Positions 1-9,494 are shown, numbered from the stretch's first letter. The stretch: 64,000 bases of DNA from Paenibacillus sp. ACRRY (GCF_022346995.1 NZ_JAKRNM010000003.1:533813-597812); one strand, 5' to 3'. Translations and numbers: made by a program. Notes: a model not told the origin generated them from the letters alone.

Positions 1-837
1 TTTCTGACACGTGCAGATTCGCTGAAAACCATTGTGGATCAGGATCAGCATCTGTTGGATGAGCACAAAAAGGACAAGCAGCTCGTTGTCGACAAAAAGG
101 CTGAACTGGACAAGCAGTATGCGGAAGCCAAAAGCCTATATGCACAAAAGAAACAACGCAAAGCCCAGTTAAATGAAAAGGAACAGGAGAAGCAGGTGCT
201 TCTGGCTTCCTATGATGCTAAAATTGAAGAGTCGGAAGAGCTGACGCAGGAGCAGGAAGATGTGTTGATTCAGATCGCCAGCAAGCGTTCAGCATTGCTT
301 CAGGAAAAAAACAAACTTCGTGAGCAGCAGGCAGCCGCCGCTGCCAAAGCAAAAGCAGCCGCAGCAGCTCGGGCTGCAGCAGCAGCGAAGGCGCCAACGA
401 AAGTCAGCACAGGCAGCAGTGAACCCGTGTATACAGCGGGCAATGGTATCTTCTCCAAACCGGTATCCGGCGGACGCATTTCCTCGCCATTCGGTCGTCG
501 TACACACCCTATTACGGGTGAAGTAGGCAAGATGCACAATGGTACCGATTTTGCTGTACCTGTGGGAACCTCAGTTCACGCGGCATCAGGCGGTATCGTT
601 ATCATGGCAGAGTGGTACAGTGGTTACGGTTATACCGTTATCGTAGACCATGGTGGCGGACTCTGGACATTGTATGGTCACCTGCGTGAAGGCGGATTTA
701 AGGTAAGCAAGGGAGATACAGTGAGCAAAGGCGACCTTATTGCCGAGTCGGGCAACACGGGTAATTCAACCGGACCTCACTTGCACTTCGAAGTTCGTGA
801 AAATGGTACGCCAGTGAATCCAATGAATTACCTGTAA
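1..837 (+). CDS. M23 (LytM) peptidase with coiled coil, EnvC-like; 5' end outside window
   Basis: The reading frame is open from base 1, so the gene begins left of the window and only the C-terminal 278 residues are seen. The visible N-terminal part is a long charged coiled coil (about residues 10-115) ending in an Ala/Lys-rich linker. The last about 125 residues are a LytM/M23 metallopeptidase domain, with the zinc-ligand motifs HNGTD and HLHFE. Coiled coil plus LytM is the layout of EnvC-like murein hydrolases or hydrolase activators, which in Bacillales often follow ftsEX. Here the next genes are ctpB and minJ homologues, the same neighbourhood as B. subtilis ftsEX-ctpB-minJ, so a role in cell-wall separation controlled by FtsEX is a reasonable inference. 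Both zinc motifs are intact, so it is probably an active hydrolase. Confidence 0.88.
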   Translation, partial: FLTRADSLKTIVDQDQHLLDEHKKDKQLVVDKKAELDKQYAEAKSLYAQKKQRKAQLNEKEQEKQVLLASYDAKIEESEELTQEQEDVLIQIASKRSALLQEKNKLREQQAAAAAKAKAAAAARAAAAAKAPTKVSTGSSEPVYTAGNGIFSKPVSGGRISSPFGRRTHPITGEVGKMHNGTDFAVPVGTSVHAASGGIVIMAEWYSGYGYTVIVDHGGGLWTLYGHLREGGFKVSKGDTVSKGDLIAESGNTGNSTGPHLHFEVRENGTPVNPMNYL

Positions 838-970
838 TGGATTGCTTGTGAAGGAATGGAAAAGACATATTCCGTACAAGCTAGACATATACTAAGCTGG
901 CATGTTCAGGGAATAGATTCGGGCATATGGAATCTGACACGCTTCAAAACTAAAGGCGGTGAGCAAACGG

Positions 971-2422
971 ATGATGAAGAAAAGATCGGCGCTGCTGCTT
1001 GCCATTGTGGCCCTCCTTGGAGGGAGCCTGCTTACGCTGGTACTGATGAGTTATCCCGGTGTGGCCAATCAGACCACTTCGGGTGAAGGCCTGCTGGCCA
1101 GTGTAACCGGCAATACGCAGCAGAAGAACGATTTGAAGAAGATTGAAACCGCAATGGATTTGATCTCAAGCAACTATTATAAAGATGTCGATAAGACCAA
1201 GCTGATCGATGGTGCGATCAACGGCATGATGGAATCCCTTGGCGATCCATACTCCAACTACATGGGACAGGAAACGGCTGCCCAGTTTGAGGAATCCATT
1301 GAAGGATCCTTTACCGGGATCGGGGCCGAGGTATCCTCGCAGGATGGAAACGTCGTTGTCGTTTCCCCGATCAAAGGATCACCTGCCGAGAAAGCGGGTA
1401 TTCGGGCGAAAGACATGATCATGTCTGTGAATGGCGAATCTCTGCAAGGCCTTGAATTAAACAAGGCTGTTAACAAAATCAGAGGTCCAAAGGGCAGTGA
1501 AGCCAAGGTGCAAGTGAAGCGCGCCGGTTCTACAGAATTGATTGAATTTACCATTGTGCGTGATGATATTGATCTGGAGACTGTGTACGCCCACATGGAG
1601 GATAACGGTGTAGGTGTCATTACCATCACCCAATTCTCGCTGAATACCGGAGAACGCTTCAAAGAAGAGCTGGCCAATCTGGAGAAACAGAACATGAAGG
1701 GTCTGGTCATTGACGTTCGTAATGATCCGGGCGGCGTACTGCAAGTCGTTATCGACATTGCCGAGCAGTTTGTTCCAAAAGGCAAAGTGATCGTGCAGGT
1801 CGAGGACAAAAACGGCAAACGTGAGCAAAGCAAATCGAATGGTTCCAGCAAGTCGTACCCGATTACGGTACTGATGAACAAAGGAAGTGCAAGTGCGTCG
1901 GAAATTTTGGCCGGTGCATTGCAGCAGTCTGCAGGCGCAACGCTGGTTGGCGAAAACTCCTTTGGTAAAGGCACGGTACAGACGAGCTATGACAAGCAAA
2001 TGGGTGATGGCAGCCTGCTGAAAATCACCATTGCGAAATGGCTGACTCCGAATGGAGACTGGATTCATGAAAAAGGCATCAAACCGGATATAGCGGTGAA
2101 CCAGCCGGATTACTTCTCGGTGGCACCGATTAACAAAGAGAAATTACCTTTGAAATATGACAGCAATAGCACGGATGTGAAAAGTGCGCAGACGATGCTG
2201 AGAGGGCTCGACTTCAAGCCGGATCGTGTAGATGGATACTATGACCAGAAGACGCAAGAAGCGGTCAAAGCATTCCAGAAGCAGAAAGGCATTGAGGTTA
2301 CCGGCGAGATCGACGAGAAAACCGCTGAATCACTGGAAGCGGCTCTGATTGAACGTATTGCCAATCCTCAATATGATGCACAGCTGAAGCGCGCGATCGA
2401 AAATGTCTCAAAGGATATTTAG
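971..2422 (+). CDS. ctpB: S41 carboxy-terminal processing protease (CtpB type)
   Basis: Membrane-anchored serine protease of the C-terminal processing family. Residues about 1-30 form a signal or anchor segment, a PDZ domain follows (about 100-180), and then the S41 core with nucleophile Ser308 (middle serine of SASAS) and general base Lys333 (SFGKGTVQ). The C-terminal about 70 residues are a peptidoglycan-binding domain of the PG_binding_1 type. In B. subtilis CtpB cleaves SpoIVFA during sporulation and has the same Ser/Lys spacing of 25. Start: a GTG lies at 959, but it is inside the Shine-Dalgarno sequence AAGGCGGTGA (953-962), which is spaced 8 bases from the ATG at 971, so I use 971. The gene lies between a coiled-coil M23 peptidase and a MinJ-like gene and ends in a clear terminator. 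Confidence 0.9.
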   Translation: MMKKRSALLLAIVALLGGSLLTLVLMSYPGVANQTTSGEGLLASVTGNTQQKNDLKKIETAMDLISSNYYKDVDKTKLIDGAINGMMESLGDPYSNYMGQETAAQFEESIEGSFTGIGAEVSSQDGNVVVVSPIKGSPAEKAGIRAKDMIMSVNGESLQGLELNKAVNKIRGPKGSEAKVQVKRAGSTELIEFTIVRDDIDLETVYAHMEDNGVGVITITQFSLNTGERFKEELANLEKQNMKGLVIDVRNDPGGVLQVVIDIAEQFVPKGKVIVQVEDKNGKREQSKSNGSSKSYPITVLMNKGSASASEILAGALQQSAGATLVGENSFGKGTVQTSYDKQMGDGSLLKITIAKWLTPNGDWIHEKGIKPDIAVNQPDYFSVAPINKEKLPLKYDSNSTDVKSAQTMLRGLDFKPDRVDGYYDQKTQEAVKAFQKQKGIEVTGEIDEKTAESLEAALIERIANPQYDAQLKRAIENVSKDI

Positions 2423-2442
2423 ACCGTCGTGTCGAAGCCATT

Positions 2443-2472
2443 AAGAAGGCTGATTATCAGCCTTCTTTTTTT
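2443..2472 (+). terminator. Rho-independent terminator after ctpB
   Basis: An 11-bp perfect stem (AAGAAGGCTGA / TCAGCCTTCTT) with a 3-base loop is followed by a T run. It lies 20 bases after the protease stop codon and separates it from the minJ-like gene. Confidence 0.85.
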
Positions 2473-2507
2473 CTGAACCGGCTGAAAGAGAGGGGTGACG
2501 GGCCATC

Positions 2508-3833
2508 ATGGAATGGGCTTGGCCGTGGTTAACGACATTAGGGGAAGCATTGCTGCAGTTGTTTACTCAGCCGTTTTATTATATTGCGGTCATTTTGATT
2601 GCACTGATCTATCATCGTCAATTACTACAGGAACGTAGGTTGTTTCATGTTCGTCTGCAAAGCTCCATCACCCAGACGATCCGTGCCTTACTCGGAGGTA
2701 TCGTCATTGGTGTCATCGTCTCGGTGATATCCATCTTCCTAGGGGCGCACCTTACACTTGCCAGTGTCATTTGCATATGGGCCGCAACGTTAATTCTGGC
2801 GTTGTTCCGTATTCGCTATCTGTGCTTCGCCTACGCGGCAGGGCTGCTTGGTGTAGTGCAGTTTGGGTTGAACCTGGCCTCTGGCTGGCAGCCGGAGGGG
2901 TGGCTTGGCAGTGTCACGGAGGCATTGCGTGCGCTGGACATGCCTGCTTTACTGATACTGGCTGCCTTACTTCATCTAGGTGAAGCAATGCTGATTCGCT
3001 TGCAAGGGGTAACCATGGCTTCACCATTGCTCTTTGAAGGTAAGCGCGGCAAGCTGGTCGGAGGATACCAGCTGCAGCATTTCTGGCCGATCCCGATGTT
3101 GATTATGGTACCCGTAACGGGGGGCGGAGCAGAACTCGCTTGGAGTCCTCTCTTGAATGCAGGAGGCGGTTATATGCTGATGGCACTTCCGATCCTGCTT
3201 GGATTCGGCGAAGTTACGCAGAGTATGCTTCCAGGGCAGAAAGTACAGATTTCCGCCAAGCGGCTCTTGCTCTACGGGACAGGCCTGCTTGTGCTCAGCC
3301 TTTTGGCGGCATGGTGGTCCCCACTTATGGTAGTTGCTGCTCTGGCAGCATTTATTGGCCATGAATTTCTGGTGTGGTACAGTGGGTTCGAGGAACAGCA
3401 TCGCAGTCCGGTGTATGTTCATCCGGTCCACGGCTTGAAGGTGCTTGGCATTATTCCAGATAGCCCTGCTGCAGAGCTGGGCATCGAAGCAGGAGAGACG
3501 CTGTATAAGGTGAACGGTGTGATGGTAGATTCACCGAAAGAACTGCATCGTGCACTGCGGATGAATCCTGCCTTTTGCAAACTGGAAGTTCGTAACCATC
3601 AGGGGGAGAGCAAATTTATGCAGCGGGCCATCTATGAAGGTGAACATCATCAGCTAGGTGTGCTTATGGCTCCGGACAACCATGAAGCTTGGGCAGTGCA
3701 GCTGCGTCCGCTGACATTGTTCCATATCATCACACTCAAATTATTTGCCCGTCGCAAAAATAATCATAATGATGCTGCTCCGCTGGCTCTGCCGGCTCCG
3801 GGCGTAAATGAACAAGGATCAGTAGAAATGTAA
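2508..3833 (+). CDS. minJ: MinJ-like polytopic membrane protein with C-terminal PDZ domain
   Basis: A protein of 441 residues. The first about 300 residues hold several hydrophobic segments that look like 7-8 membrane helices. A PDZ domain follows (about residues 305-375, containing IIPDSPAAELGIEAGETLYKVNG). B. subtilis MinJ is a membrane protein with a PDZ domain that links DivIVA to MinCD at the division site, and its gene lies next to ctpB and close to uvrBA. Domain layout, length and gene order all agree here. Function as a division-site adaptor is inferred from this, not seen directly. A short Lys/Asn-rich and Ala/Pro-rich tail follows the PDZ domain. The gene converges on the response regulator gene, with a shared hairpin between them. 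Confidence 0.75.
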   Translation: MEWAWPWLTTLGEALLQLFTQPFYYIAVILIALIYHRQLLQERRLFHVRLQSSITQTIRALLGGIVIGVIVSVISIFLGAHLTLASVICIWAATLILALFRIRYLCFAYAAGLLGVVQFGLNLASGWQPEGWLGSVTEALRALDMPALLILAALLHLGEAMLIRLQGVTMASPLLFEGKRGKLVGGYQLQHFWPIPMLIMVPVTGGGAELAWSPLLNAGGGYMLMALPILLGFGEVTQSMLPGQKVQISAKRLLLYGTGLLVLSLLAAWWSPLMVVAALAAFIGHEFLVWYSGFEEQHRSPVYVHPVHGLKVLGIIPDSPAAELGIEAGETLYKVNGVMVDSPKELHRALRMNPAFCKLEVRNHQGESKFMQRAIYEGEHHQLGVLMAPDNHEAWAVQLRPLTLFHIITLKLFARRKNNHNDAAPLALPAPGVNEQGSVEM

Positions 3834-3838
3834 ACAAT

Positions 3839-3879
3839 AAAGGGTACTTCACCGCATGGAAAGCGAGGGAGTACCCTTT
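3839..3879. terminator. Convergent terminator hairpin
   Basis: AAAGGGTACT and AGTACCCTTT form a perfect 10-bp stem around a 21-base loop between two convergent genes. With A and T runs on the two sides it could serve both strands. The T tract is short, so strength is uncertain. Confidence 0.6.
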
Positions 3880-3892
3880 GTGTTATTTAAAT

Positions 3893-4588
3893 CTAATTTT
3901 TCAACATAAAGATGGCGATCTGTGTCCGATCACGCAGGCTTAGTTTTCCGAGAATTTCGGTGACATAGTTTTTGACTGTACCTTCACTCAAGAATAGTTT
4001 AGCTGCAATTTCCTTGTTGGACAGCCCCTCCGATATCGCTTCTGCAACGGCCAGTTCCATTCGTGTCAGACCGTAAGTATCAAGAGGTGGATGTGGATGT
4101 GATTGGGGAGCCGCAGCCGGACGAAGCAGCCCCGCAAGCTTGCGAGCAATATCGGGGTGAATCAGCATATCACCGTTATGTACTGTTTTGATGCCTTGAA
4201 TAATTCGATCGGGAGGTACATTTTTGAGCAAATAACCGCTAGCACCGTTCTGCAGAGCCTGGATAATGTATTCGTCGTCGTCAAATGTCGTCAGCATCAG
4301 TACACGCATGTCAGGAAAACGGGACTTGATGATTCGGGTGCCCTCCACGCCATTGCAGTCCGGCATGCGGATATCCATCAATACAACGTCCGCAGCCGTT
4401 CCTGACTCCAGCAGTTCAAGTGCCTCACGTCCATTGGAGGCCGTACCTGTGACGATAATGCCGGGATCAAGTCCGAGCAGGACCTTCAGGCTCTCGCGAA
4501 TAAAAGAGTCATCATCCGTGAGAATCAGCCGAATGGGCTGGATTTGTTCAGCTTCCTTATGGTTACTTGGTTCCATTCGTTCAGACAT
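3893..4588 (-). CDS. NarL/LuxR-family response regulator
   Basis: A two-domain response regulator. An N-terminal receiver domain has the acidic pocket LTDDDS and phospho-acceptor Asp72 in VVLMDIRMP. A C-terminal LuxR-type helix-turn-helix follows (about residues 165-230, with GLSNKEIAAKLFLSEGTVKNYV). It acts as a DNA-binding output of the histidine kinase encoded just upstream (stop codon 20 bases before this start). Start: a GTG at 4600 is in frame, but the sequence AAGGAAGTGA overlaps it and is spaced 8 bases from the ATG at 4588, so ATG is preferred. The likely target is the divergent ABC operon, whose upstream region contains a near-perfect palindrome. Confidence 0.9.
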   Translation of the reverse strand: MSERMEPSNHKEAEQIQPIRLILTDDDSFIRESLKVLLGLDPGIIVTGTASNGREALELLESGTAADVVLMDIRMPDCNGVEGTRIIKSRFPDMRVLMLTTFDDDEYIIQALQNGASGYLLKNVPPDRIIQGIKTVHNGDMLIHPDIARKLAGLLRPAAAPQSHPHPPLDTYGLTRMELAVAEAISEGLSNKEIAAKLFLSEGTVKNYVTEILGKLSLRDRTQIAIFMLKN

Positions 4589-4608
4589 GGGCACCGTCAC
4601 TTCCTTTC

Positions 4609-5874
4609 TCAGATCAGATCAGCCTTCTTCATCATGGGCAAACGTGTAGTTACGGTATAAGGGTAAGCTTGCCGGATCTCAAGCCGGCCTCCAATGGATT
4701 CTGTGCGAAGTCGCATTCCTTCATGCCCCATTCCCGATGGGCCCGAATCTGCTGGTGTACTGCTTTTCAATTGTGCTCCCTCAGGCTGGGCTCTCGCAGA
4801 CTGCTTCGCTTTGATTACTCCATCATTGCTGACGGACATGCAGACCTCACGTTCCCCAAACTCCACTTCCACCGTAATTGTGCTGGCGTTGCCATGTCTC
4901 AGGGCATTGGTTAGCGCTTCTTTGGCATTTTTATATAGTACGATCTGCATGCTCGGATACAGCTCACGGGATGAGCCGCGGACTTCATAACTCGTTTTCA
5001 CCCCCGTCTCCCTGCCTACCTCTTCCAGAAGAAGATCCAGTGCATAGGCTTCGGATACATACGAACTGGAACGCAGTTTGTGAAGGGTAGCACGCATGTC
5101 ATCCATGCTTGCTGCCAATTGATCACGTATTTGTCTTACCATTTCCGTACCCTGTTCAGTATCCAGAGGAAGGGTTAACAGGGCAGCCTCGGACATCATT
5201 TTCGTACGAATGAGGCGGTGTCCGATATCATCATGAAGCTGCCTAGAAATCCGGGTCCGTTCTTCCTCCTGAGCCACTCCCTCAAGCTGCTTCGTGAACA
5301 GCAGCAGTTGTGCTCGAGCGTCTTGAAGCTCGTAATGTTTACTGCGAAGCTCGTCATATACCTGTTCCAGCTGTCCGCGACTGCTGGCCATTCTGGAACC
5401 CTGCCAGGAGAGTGCGGCGGTAAGAACAAGGATCAGGTTTCCCACCATTCTTCCTGCTGTCTCTTCCAGAAAGGGGAATTTTGGCTCGGTAGGAAGTGAG
5501 GCAAACCAAGGAAGCAGCTCTTGAGGCGGAGCGTAGTGCCAGTGTAACGCTATATTTGTGGCGACAAGCTGTGCCCCCAACATCAACCAGCGGGATGTCC
5601 CTTCAAGTCGATACATATACACATAGAGTATGGATAAGGACAAGAACAACATGAAGGGTCCGTATACAGCAATCAGCCAGCAGCTCCAGAGCATTTCAGC
5701 CAGGATGAGCAGCACATACCAAGCACGAGAACGGGCAAAGTCCTTGCAGACAGCGAGTCCCAGGGCAATGATGATATACAGCGTATATAAATCTTCCTGG
5801 TCCAAAGGCAGCATCAAAAGGTACAGGACCGCAGGAACGAGAATTAAACCGTATTGCAGTATACGCATCGGCAT
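4609..5874 (-). CDS. Membrane sensor histidine kinase, HisKA_3 family
   Basis: Sensor kinase of the NarX/DesK/LiaS group. The first about 155 residues are strongly hydrophobic and suggest five or six membrane helices with almost no extracellular domain, as in intramembrane-sensing kinases. A coiled-coil linker leads to the dimerisation box, with the phospho-accepting His214 in RQLHDDIGHRL. A HATPase_c domain follows (NALRHGNASTITVEVE for the N box and GMGHEGMRLR as a glycine-rich box). It forms an operon with the response regulator. The divergent neighbour is an ABC exporter, so sensing of membrane or envelope stress is a plausible but unproven role. Between the N and G boxes there is an extra Ala/Gln/Ser-rich loop. 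Confidence 0.88.
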   Translation of the reverse strand: MPMRILQYGLILVPAVLYLLMLPLDQEDLYTLYIIIALGLAVCKDFARSRAWYVLLILAEMLWSCWLIAVYGPFMLFLSLSILYVYMYRLEGTSRWLMLGAQLVATNIALHWHYAPPQELLPWFASLPTEPKFPFLEETAGRMVGNLILVLTAALSWQGSRMASSRGQLEQVYDELRSKHYELQDARAQLLLFTKQLEGVAQEEERTRISRQLHDDIGHRLIRTKMMSEAALLTLPLDTEQGTEMVRQIRDQLAASMDDMRATLHKLRSSSYVSEAYALDLLLEEVGRETGVKTSYEVRGSSRELYPSMQIVLYKNAKEALTNALRHGNASTITVEVEFGEREVCMSVSNDGVIKAKQSARAQPEGAQLKSSTPADSGPSGMGHEGMRLRTESIGGRLEIRQAYPYTVTTRLPMMKKADLI

Positions 5875-5957
5875 AGGTAAGAAACATCCTTTTTAAAATA
5901 GAATGGGAAATTACGGGTAATGCACCCCTGATTATAGCACAGCATGCTTCATATGAA

Positions 5958-5979
5958 GGAGATGACTTAAGTCACCTCC
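5958..5979. promoter_or_regulatory. Candidate operator palindrome between divergent TCS and ABC operons
   Basis: A 22-base inverted repeat in which 20 positions are symmetric. Its core TGACTTAAGTCA is a perfect 12-base palindrome, and the outer arms are GGAG and CTCC. It lies 84 bases upstream of the kinase start and 103 bases upstream of the ABC ATPase start. The dyad form is what dimeric NarL-type regulators bind, so it is a good candidate site for the neighbouring response regulator. Confidence 0.55.
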
Positions 5980-6081
5980 ATCTTATGACCTTTCGTACCT
6001 TCGCGGGACCATGGGATTCGGTACAATACAAATATGAAATCTGGCGGCGGGATGCTGGAGTGGAAGAGGAGTGTATGAGCG

Positions 6082-7017
6082 ATGGCTATTCTTGAAATGG
6101 AACATGTGGTAAAACGGTACGGCAGCAAACTTTCGGTCGATCACTTGAACCTGAGTGTGGAGCGGGGGGAGATATTCGGACTCTTAGGGCCGAACGGAGC
6201 TGGCAAAAGCACCACCATCAGTATGATTGCAGGACTGCTCAGCATGGATCAGGGCGAAATCCGGCTGAATGGCATTTCAGTCAAGGAGCGACCGCTTGAA
6301 GTCAAACGCAAGATTGGACTTGTGCCGCAGGATCTGGCGCTGTATGAAGCGATGACCGCTGCGGAGAATGTCACTTTTTTTGCCAGGCTGTACGGACTGC
6401 GCGGGAAACTGTTGAAGGAGAGGGTGCAGGAATCGCTCGAATTTGTCGGGCTGCAGGATAAAGCGAAGGATGCACCATCCACTTTCTCTGGCGGGATGAA
6501 ACGCAGGCTGAACATCGCATGTGCCATTATGCACCGGCCAGATCTGATTATTATGGATGAGCCAACGGTAGGAATCGATCCTCAGTCGAGAAATCATATT
6601 TTGGAATCTGTGCGCACGCTTAACAAGATGGGATCAACCATTATCTATACAAGCCATTACATGGAGGAAGTCGCGGCAATCAGTAACCGGGTGGCGATCA
6701 TGGATCAGGGGCACATCATTGCCTGTGGCACCGAAGCGGAATTGAGAGAGCGGGTAGCGTCCGAGGAGAAAATCGTGCTAAGCGCTTCGGGAATTGGCCC
6801 CGGTGCCGTTGAGGAACTGAGGCTTCATCCGCGTGTACGTGAAGTAGAAGTGGCAGGAGACACCCTGACCATTACGCTGCCTTCGGCTCAGCAGGATCTG
6901 CAGGATATCCTTTTCATCTGCAGCAAACACGAGATAGCCATTCAGTCGCTCCAGGTTGAAGAGCCCGATCTGGAGACATTGTTCCTCAATCTGACCGGGC
7001 GAACGCTGCGGGATTAG
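6082..7017 (+). CDS. ABC transporter ATP-binding protein (ABC-2 exporter type)
   Basis: ATPase subunit of an ABC-2 exporter. Walker A is GPNGAGKST at residues 36-44, the signature is FSGGMKRR, and Walker B is LIIMDEPTVGID. Length (311) and the C-terminal extension after the H-loop are usual for drug, lipid or lantibiotic-type exporters. The two permease genes follow directly: the stop codon is 12 bases from the next ATG. The operon is transcribed away from a kinase/regulator pair, which suggests regulated export in response to an envelope signal. The substrate cannot be told from sequence. Start: ATG at 6082 with AGAGGAG upstream; an ATG at 6075 is out of frame. Confidence 0.9.
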   Translation: MAILEMEHVVKRYGSKLSVDHLNLSVERGEIFGLLGPNGAGKSTTISMIAGLLSMDQGEIRLNGISVKERPLEVKRKIGLVPQDLALYEAMTAAENVTFFARLYGLRGKLLKERVQESLEFVGLQDKAKDAPSTFSGGMKRRLNIACAIMHRPDLIIMDEPTVGIDPQSRNHILESVRTLNKMGSTIIYTSHYMEEVAAISNRVAIMDQGHIIACGTEAELRERVASEEKIVLSASGIGPGAVEELRLHPRVREVEVAGDTLTITLPSAQQDLQDILFICSKHEIAIQSLQVEEPDLETLFLNLTGRTLRD

Positions 7018-7029
7018 GAGGTGGCATGG

Positions 7030-8214
7030 ATGAACATTTGGCATATTTGCATGTTTGAAATAAGGCGGATCCTGAGAATCCGATCTGTCCTCTTGAACCT
7101 GTTTGTTCTACCGCTGCTGCTGATCTTTATTTTGGGAGCTGCGTTATCCAGTACGATGGACACGGGGAAGGACAACGTGCCTGGACAGGTACGCGTGGGA
7201 GTGATTCAGACTGGTTCGAATGCAGGTTCAATTACAGAAGCATTGAATGCATTTGTAGCGGCTCCGTCTGTAGCCGACATGATGAAAGTACAGCACTTTA
7301 CGTCGGAGGAGGAAGCAGAGCGTGATCTCCGGCAAGGTGAACTCGATTTTGCAGTCTTGATCCCACCCGATCTGGAGGAACGGATGGCGAAGGGGGAAGA
7401 GGTGAAGCTGCAATGGATTCTCGGGAAAGACGGCACACTGAACATCGTAGGTGAGACGTTGTTTACCCGCTTCACGGATGAACTGAACAGGCATATGGCA
7501 GCAGTTGAAGTGTTGGGACCGGAAGCAAGCATGGCCGTAGCATCCATGACTGACGAGGGCTCGGCCAATTTCTCTTATGTTAACGTCAGCAATCCTGGGA
7601 CGGCAGGTACTTCATACAGTGCCTCTCAATATTATGCTGCATCCATGCTGGCCATGTTTATGTTATACGCAGGCATGACGACGAGCAGCAGCCTTTTTAG
7701 TGAGCGGGACAAGAAAACCTTAACCCGTCTGCAGGCCGCTCCCGTAGGTAATGGTGTCATTTTTGCAGGGAAAATTGCGGGCAACAGCCTCCTGGCTTTC
7801 ATGCAAGCGCTGATTATTGTTCTGATGACCTATTGGTTATACGGCGTGAATTGGGGGACACATCCTTGGCTGATTGTTCTGATCTGCGTTCTGATCACCA
7901 TATCTTCAATGATGATCGGTGTAATTGTGGCACTCGTGAGCAAAAGTGCAGCATCTGCAAGTGCGTTAATGCAGGGCATCATCATTGCCATGACGTTTAT
8001 TAGCGGCGGCTTCACCCCGATTGCCATTGATTTTGTACAGCGGATTGGTGAATTTACGGTGAATCACTGGGCTCTGCAAAGTTTCCTGCGCATGATGCTG
8101 AACGCATCGATGAGCGAGATTATGCACAATATTCTTATGCTCGGTGTGGTGAGTGCCGTCTTACTTGCCATTGCAGCTGTGATCTACGGGAAGGTGGGAT
8201 ACCGCTATGAATAG
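7030..8214 (+). CDS. ABC-2 type transporter permease
   Basis: Membrane subunit with one N-terminal helix (about residues 10-35), a large extracytoplasmic domain (about 40-195) and five C-terminal helices. This is the ABC2_membrane_3 layout (YhgE/Pip-like permeases). Start: a GTG at 7021 is in frame but lies inside the ribosome binding site AGGAGGTGG, so the ATG at 7030 is used. It overlaps the following permease gene by 8 bases, which implies translational coupling. Together with the next gene it should form the heterodimeric pore of the exporter. Confidence 0.88.
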   Translation: MNIWHICMFEIRRILRIRSVLLNLFVLPLLLIFILGAALSSTMDTGKDNVPGQVRVGVIQTGSNAGSITEALNAFVAAPSVADMMKVQHFTSEEEAERDLRQGELDFAVLIPPDLEERMAKGEEVKLQWILGKDGTLNIVGETLFTRFTDELNRHMAAVEVLGPEASMAVASMTDEGSANFSYVNVSNPGTAGTSYSASQYYAASMLAMFMLYAGMTTSSSLFSERDKKTLTRLQAAPVGNGVIFAGKIAGNSLLAFMQALIIVLMTYWLYGVNWGTHPWLIVLICVLITISSMMIGVIVALVSKSAASASALMQGIIIAMTFISGGFTPIAIDFVQRIGEFTVNHWALQSFLRMMLNASMSEIMHNILMLGVVSAVLLAIAAVIYGKVGYRYE

Positions 8215-9391
8215 TCTGAATATTGCCTGGTTAATGATCAAACGTACCATAGGACGCAAACGGGGGTTTATGGCATTTCTGCTGCTTCCCTGCCTTGTTG
8301 TCACAGGAGCAGTTGCGTTATTTGGAAGCGAGCAAGCCACGCGGGCTGTTATTCCATATGTAAACGAGGATCAAGGGGCAGCGGGTGCGTGGATTGTGAA
8401 TGAACTTGCGAGCAAGGAAGAATATCTGCTCAAGCCGATGAACACGGAGGCAGAACTGCGAGAAGCGATTACCCGGCAAAAGGGGAATGCGGGGATCATC
8501 ATCCCTGCTCATTATACGGATGACTTGCTGCAAGGGAAGAAGGTATCGATCGAGCTGGTTGAACTGCGTGTCAGTGAGAGCTCTTACACACTGCGGGCTG
8601 CAGTGGAAGGGATGGCTGTGGGACTTCATCAGTCGGCCCAGGTTGTGATGGCGGCAACGAGTGCAGCATCAAATCAAGAACAGATTGCAGAATCGGCAGC
8701 AACTCAAGAGCCATTCGCACAGCTGCTGCAGAAAACGGCGGAACATCAGGTCTCCGGCGAAGCTACCGACCTGCAGATGTATCCCAAACCAGGACTGAAC
8801 AATGTGACCGGATTTACAATTATGTTCATGATGGGGCTGCTGACCAGCGCAGTAGCTGTCATTATGGAAGACCGCAGGCAGCGGACGATGGCCAGAGTGT
8901 ACACCGCTCCTGTTCGTGCATATGAAATTGCTCTCGGCAATTTCCTGGGCAGCTTTGCCATCGGCATGATTCAGATTGTGCTGGTGCTGGGGATCAGCAG
9001 GTGGGTGCTGCACTATGACGCAGGTATTCCATTTGGTGTGCATTTCCTCATCCTGGCTGCATTTATGCTGGTATCCATGGGGATTGCGAGTACGGTGGCC
9101 GGATTGATCCGCGAATCCAAAAACGCAAACGTACTGAATTCGCTTATTATCACACCAACCTGCATGATCGGAGGGTGCTTCTGGCCGCTGTCGATTATGC
9201 CGGATTATATGCAAAAGCTGGCCAACTTTGTCCCGCAAAAATGGACGATCCAAGCTGTTGAAACCATCTCTGCAGGCGGCACGCTGTCCGACATCAAACT
9301 GCCGCTGCTCATTCTGTGTGGCATGGCTGCCATATTGCTGACGGTCGGATCGGTTATTCTCCGTCCTAATCAGCCTGGTGTAGACGCATAA
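8207..9391 (+). CDS. ABC-2 type transporter permease (second subunit)
   Basis: Same architecture as the preceding permease: an N-terminal helix, an extracytoplasmic domain (about residues 45-200) and a C-terminal block of five or six helices. The start codon lies within the end of the preceding gene. The pair is probably an old duplication giving a heterodimeric channel. It ends 75 bases before a clear terminator. The exported substrate is unknown. Confidence 0.87.
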   Translation: MNSLNIAWLMIKRTIGRKRGFMAFLLLPCLVVTGAVALFGSEQATRAVIPYVNEDQGAAGAWIVNELASKEEYLLKPMNTEAELREAITRQKGNAGIIIPAHYTDDLLQGKKVSIELVELRVSESSYTLRAAVEGMAVGLHQSAQVVMAATSAASNQEQIAESAATQEPFAQLLQKTAEHQVSGEATDLQMYPKPGLNNVTGFTIMFMMGLLTSAVAVIMEDRRQRTMARVYTAPVRAYEIALGNFLGSFAIGMIQIVLVLGISRWVLHYDAGIPFGVHFLILAAFMLVSMGIASTVAGLIRESKNANVLNSLIITPTCMIGGCFWPLSIMPDYMQKLANFVPQKWTIQAVETISAGGTLSDIKLPLLILCGMAAILLTVGSVILRPNQPGVDA

Positions 9392-9465
9392 CCTATGGAA
9401 ACATGCTGCGACCATTCAGGATTGGTTCAATTAATTACTAGAAAGACTTCCATAAATTCGAACGG

Positions 9466-9494
9466 CCGGGTGCACATTTGTGTATCCGGTTTTT
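9466..9494 (+). terminator. Terminator of the ABC exporter operon
   Basis: CCGGGTGCACA pairs with TGTGTATCCGG (11 bp including two G-U pairs) and is followed by five Ts. Confidence 0.75.
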
